From Pseudomonadota bacterium (GTDB lineage: Bacteria > Pseudomonadota > Gammaproteobacteria > Burkholderiales > Burkholderiaceae_C), in NCBI GenBank assembly GCA_023415035.1, contig JAEZLX010000175.1, positions 1-21,826 of the forward strand: DNA of 21,826 nt, in the 5' to 3' direction. This document shows, one piece after another, positions 21,615-21,826 of this stretch. Both the position numbers and the translations under genes were made by a program. The notes beneath the pieces are model-generated. The model saw only the letters and a list, made by a program, of their open reading frames with translations, was not told the DNA's origin and searched no databases. Each line of letters starts with the position of its first letter. The first letter of the stretch is position 1.

Positions 21615-21826
21615 TCAGAGCAGGGTGCGCAGCCAGGCGGCGCACTCGGGCGCCGTGTTGGCCGGCCAGCTCACGCTGATGCGCGTGTCACCGCGCTGCA
21701 CCTCGACGTGGATCGCCTCGGACGAGGAAGCGCCGAACAGGCGGGCCCAGAAGCCGGGAGCAGCGCTCTGGCGGGCTGCTGCAGGCACCGACACGGGCGC
21801 CGCTGTCGCAGCGGCCGGGGCAGGCG
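21615..21826 (-). CDS. C-terminal part of an unidentified protein (start outside window)
   Basis: The minus strand is open from the right edge to a TGA at 21617-21615, giving the last 69 codons of a protein. An Ala/Pro-rich linker (PAPAATAAPVSVPAAARQ) is followed by PGFWARLFGASSSEAIHVEV and the C-terminus WPANTAPECAAWLRTLL. I do not recognise the family with certainty. A short C-terminal beta/alpha module after a low-complexity linker is reminiscent of IS66-type accessory proteins, but that is only an impression and no inverted terminal repeat is visible. Codon use is GC-rich like the neighbours. The gene converges on monooxygenase 2 across the hairpin at 21574-21608. Confidence 0.6.
   Translation of the reverse strand, partial: PAPAAATAAPVSVPAAARQSAAPGFWARLFGASSSEAIHVEVQRGDTRISVSWPANTAPECAAWLRTLL

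Overview
The window looks like a chromosome segment of a GC-rich betaproteobacterium, order Burkholderiales, most likely family Comamonadaceae. The evidence is the RecA and RecX sequences, the strong G/C bias at third codon positions, and several Bug-type (tripartite tricarboxylate, TTT) solute-binding proteins, a family greatly expanded in this order. I cannot name the genus.

Layout. (1) 1-2552 is largely housekeeping: the 3' end of argC (+), then recX and recA on the minus strand, then a MarR-type regulator (+) divergent from recA. (2) 2671-16197 is a run of 14 same-strand genes with mostly short gaps (1-76 nt), including stop/start overlap. In order they are: ABC ATPase, ABC solute-binding protein, ABC permease, SDR, cupin protein, alpha/beta hydrolase, IclR regulator, ThDP-dependent decarboxylase-like enzyme, L-aspartate dehydrogenase-family enzyme, aldehyde dehydrogenase, Bug protein, an unrecognised 108-aa protein, a Rid (YjgF/YER057c/UK114) protein and a divergent SDR, with a second Bug protein 77 nt further on. 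It reads as one catabolic operon or supra-operon. (3) 16213-19307 holds a second IclR gene (-), divergent from a third Bug protein and an FAD aromatic monooxygenase. (4) 19317-21568 holds an AraC-family regulator (-) divergent from a second FAD monooxygenase of the salicylate/6-hydroxynicotinate hydroxylase type. A strong hairpin follows, then the 3' end of an unidentified minus-strand gene.

How the genes may work together (inference). The NMT1/THI5-like ABC transporter and the Bug proteins would bind or import small organic acids or heterocycles. The FAD monooxygenases, SDRs, cupin protein and hydrolase would process the ring or side chain. The aspartate dehydrogenase-like enzyme, Rid protein, ThDP decarboxylase and aldehyde dehydrogenase could form a sequence amino acid -> imino acid -> 2-oxo acid -> aldehyde -> carboxylate. 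I know of no characterised pathway with exactly this gene set, and the substrate cannot be read from the sequence. From memory, Pseudomonas aeruginosa has its aspartate dehydrogenase (PA3505) in a comparable cluster; this should be checked.

The most interesting signals are: the 2671-16197 gene set; a perfect 8+8 inverted repeat wrapped around a probable -10 element in front of it; a perfect 19-bp palindrome in the iclR/Bug divergent promoter; and several enzymes with replaced signature residues (Rid without its arginine, SDR without Tyr/Lys, cupin without its second-motif His). No rRNA, tRNA, CRISPR array, complete insertion sequence or replication origin was seen. No gene-free stretch exceeds 300 bases.
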